Shown: piece by piece, positions 62,752 through 64,000 of the stretch | Layout: each line of letters begins with the position of its first letter | Position numbering within the stretch: the first letter of the stretch is position 1 | Source: Streptomyces sp. NRRL F-5135 | GTDB taxonomy: Bacteria; Actinomycetota; Actinomycetes; Streptomycetales; Streptomycetaceae | Length of the DNA: 64,000 bases | Assembly (NCBI RefSeq): GCF_000719775.1 | Contig: NZ_JOHR01000008.1 | Location: 1-64,000, forward strand | Reading direction: 5' to 3' | Position numbers and translations under genes: made by a program | The notes under the pieces: model-generated | The model's database searches: none | What the model saw: the letters and a program-made list of their open reading frames with translations, nothing else | What the model was told of the DNA's origin: nothing

Positions 62752-64000
62752 CTACGAGGACGATGTCAGGGACGGGGCCGGGACCGGGGCCAGGGCCGGG
62801 GACCCGTGCCGGTCGGCGTCGTCGCGCGCACTGTCGTCGCCCGCGCCGTCGTCACCGCCGGAGCGACTCTTGTCCGTGTCCCTGCCGCTGTCCGTGTCCT
62901 TGCCGCTGTCCGTGCCGTCGTTCTCGGGCCCGTCCCCCTGGCCGTTGTCGGTACCGGGCGACGTGGGGGAGGTCGTGGGCCCCGGCCCGCCGGACTCGTC
63001 CGGCCCCGGTTCGTACGGCAGGGACGGCGTGCCGGGGGTGGCCGGGCCGGGCGTGCCGCTCGGGTCGTTCTGCCGGCCGCCCTCGCCCCGCAAGGTGTGG
63101 CCGTCGGCGCCGTCCAGCAGCTTGTCGCAGAACCGCGCCGCACCGGCCGGGCCGTCGGCCGCCGACTCCAGTGCGCGCTCACGCTCCGCGTCGATGGCAC
63201 CGCTGACGTAGGCGCGGCAGGCCCGGACCGTCTGGCTGTACCACTGTCCGCTCGTGGGATCGGACGGCGAACCGCTCCAGTCGCTGTGCGGTCCGGCCGG
63301 TCCTATCGCCTCGTTCCCGTTCGCACCGTCCCGGGCGTCACGCCCGTCGTCGCCGTTCCCGTCCGGGGAAGCGGGGGAAGCGGACGAGGCGTCCGGCGAG
63401 GGGCCGGCGGACCGGCCGGGGGTGCCGTCCGGCGGCGCCGGCGATTCCGCGCCGAGCCCGGAGGACTCGGACACGTACGGTCCCGGGGAGGCCTTCGTCG
63501 ACACCGAGTTCCCGGGCAGCGGCGGCTGTTCGCCGCTGACCAGGGAGGGCAGCGCACCCGCGCCCGCCATCACCGCCATACCGCCCAGCGCGCAGCCGGC
63601 CACCGCCGCCGCGAGCCCCCTGCGCACCGGCCGGTCGGACGGCGCCGGCCGAACGGACGCCTCCCGGCCGGTCCGTGCGCGCCGTCCGGTCCCGGGCGCG
63701 AGGACGAGCCGGAGCGTGCCGAGCGGCTTTCCGCCGCCCCCGCCGCTCCCGGCGGCCGCCGCCCTGTCCGCGCATCCGTCCCCGGGCCCGGCCTCGGCCC
63801 CGGCCCCGGTGCGTCCGGCGCGAACCGCGTGTACCGCTTGGCCCGCGTGCCCCCCGTGCACCGCGGCCTCCGTACCGCGGACGCCCTCGGTGTCGGCGCC
63901 CTGCCCGACCGTGCCCACGGCACCGACCGCGCCGATCGCACCGGCCGCACCCGCGGGCAGACCCGGTGTCGTGCGCGCCCAGCGCTTCCTGTCCGCGCGC
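62752..64000 (-). CDS. Partial membrane protein, disordered exterior
   Basis: Open to the right edge of the window; no stop occurs between 63918 and 64000, so the N-terminus is outside. The visible part has a Gly/Ala-rich cytoplasmic region (RKRWARTTPG near the edge), one membrane helix (LAAAVAGCALGGMAVMAGAGALP) and a long Asp/Ser/Pro/Gly-rich exterior that includes a small domain with two Cys (VRACRAYVSG and ARFCDKLL). Function unknown. Confidence 0.7.
   Translation of the reverse strand, partial: RADRKRWARTTPGLPAGAAGAIGAVGAVGTVGQGADTEGVRGTEAAVHGGHAGQAVHAVRAGRTGAGAEAGPGDGCADRAAAAGSGGGGGKPLGTLRLVLAPGTGRRARTGREASVRPAPSDRPVRRGLAAAVAGCALGGMAVMAGAGALPSLVSGEQPPLPGNSVSTKASPGPYVSESSGLGAESPAPPDGTPGRSAGPSPDASSASPASPDGNGDDGRDARDGANGNEAIGPAGPHSDWSGSPSDPTSGQWYSQTVRACRAYVSGAIDAERERALESAADGPAGAARFCDKLLDGADGHTLRGEGGRQNDPSGTPGPATPGTPSLPYEPGPDESGGPGPTTSPTSPGTDNGQGDGPENDGTDSGKDTDSGRDTDKSRSGGDDGAGDDSARDDADRHGSPALAPVPAPSLTSSS

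Overview
The window is a GC-rich actinomycete chromosome segment, almost certainly Streptomyces. Third codon positions are strongly G/C, many starts are GTG, and many gene pairs overlap by 4 bases (ATGA or GTGA). The families are typical of the genus: AfsQ1/AfsQ2, an XRE-DUF397 pair, DUF7848, Uma2, and a nonulosonic-acid cell-wall locus. From memory the backbone order (afsQ1, afsQ2, lipoprotein, add, deoA, nucleoside ABC transporter, bmp, M20 amidohydrolase, nonulosonate genes, mutase) resembles the S. coelicolor SCO49xx to SCO486x region. No tRNA, rRNA or CRISPR array was seen, and no intact insertion sequence.

Layout. 0.2-7.6 kb: the afsQ1-afsQ2-lipoprotein operon, VanZ-like and PspC-like membrane proteins, a small secreted protein, adenosine deaminase, and an alpha/beta-hydrolase-like gene broken by a frameshift in a run of seven G. 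7.8-18 kb: a block that looks like a catabolic island, with TetR, AraC and Lrp regulators, three short-chain dehydrogenases, a crotonase resembling beta-diketone hydrolases, L-serine dehydratase, a metal-dependent amidohydrolase and a carboxymuconolactone-decarboxylase-like protein. 18-25.6 kb: regulator/enzyme pairs (LysR with an MFS exporter, WYL with a VOC protein, an old yellow enzyme), then an XRE/DUF397 pair facing a three-gene overlapping DUF7848 operon. 25.7-29.4 kb: L,D-transpeptidase, ECF sigma factor with a SnoaL-like tail, STAS protein, HAD phosphatase and Uma2 nuclease.

29.4-38.7 kb: nucleoside uptake and salvage. It holds a BMP-type lipoprotein, an ABC ATPase, two permeases, a cytidine deaminase that lacks its usual C-terminus, thymidine phosphorylase and a neighbouring M20 amidohydrolase. 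A palindrome close to CTACGCGCGTAG lies in front of add, the ABC operon and bmp. This suggests one regulator controls the scattered nucleoside genes.

38.9-41 kb: a VapBC toxin-antitoxin pair and a DUF418 membrane protein. 41-50.5 kb: a divergent nonulosonic-acid (probably Kdn) glycopolymer locus with a NeuB synthase, a fused CMP-transferase/HAD phosphatase, a polysialyltransferase-family protein, a GT2 glycosyltransferase and accessory proteins. 50.6-55.3 kb: two cytochromes P450 with unusual I-helices, an unrecognised protein and an AraC regulator. 55.7-58.8 kb: a secreted DUF6801-like protein with a sortase-like C-terminus, overlapped by a membrane-embedded NACHT NTPase. 58.8-64 kb: a LysE/LeuE exporter, a B12-mutase large subunit without a B12 domain, a lipoprotein L,D-transpeptidase, and a membrane protein running off the window end.
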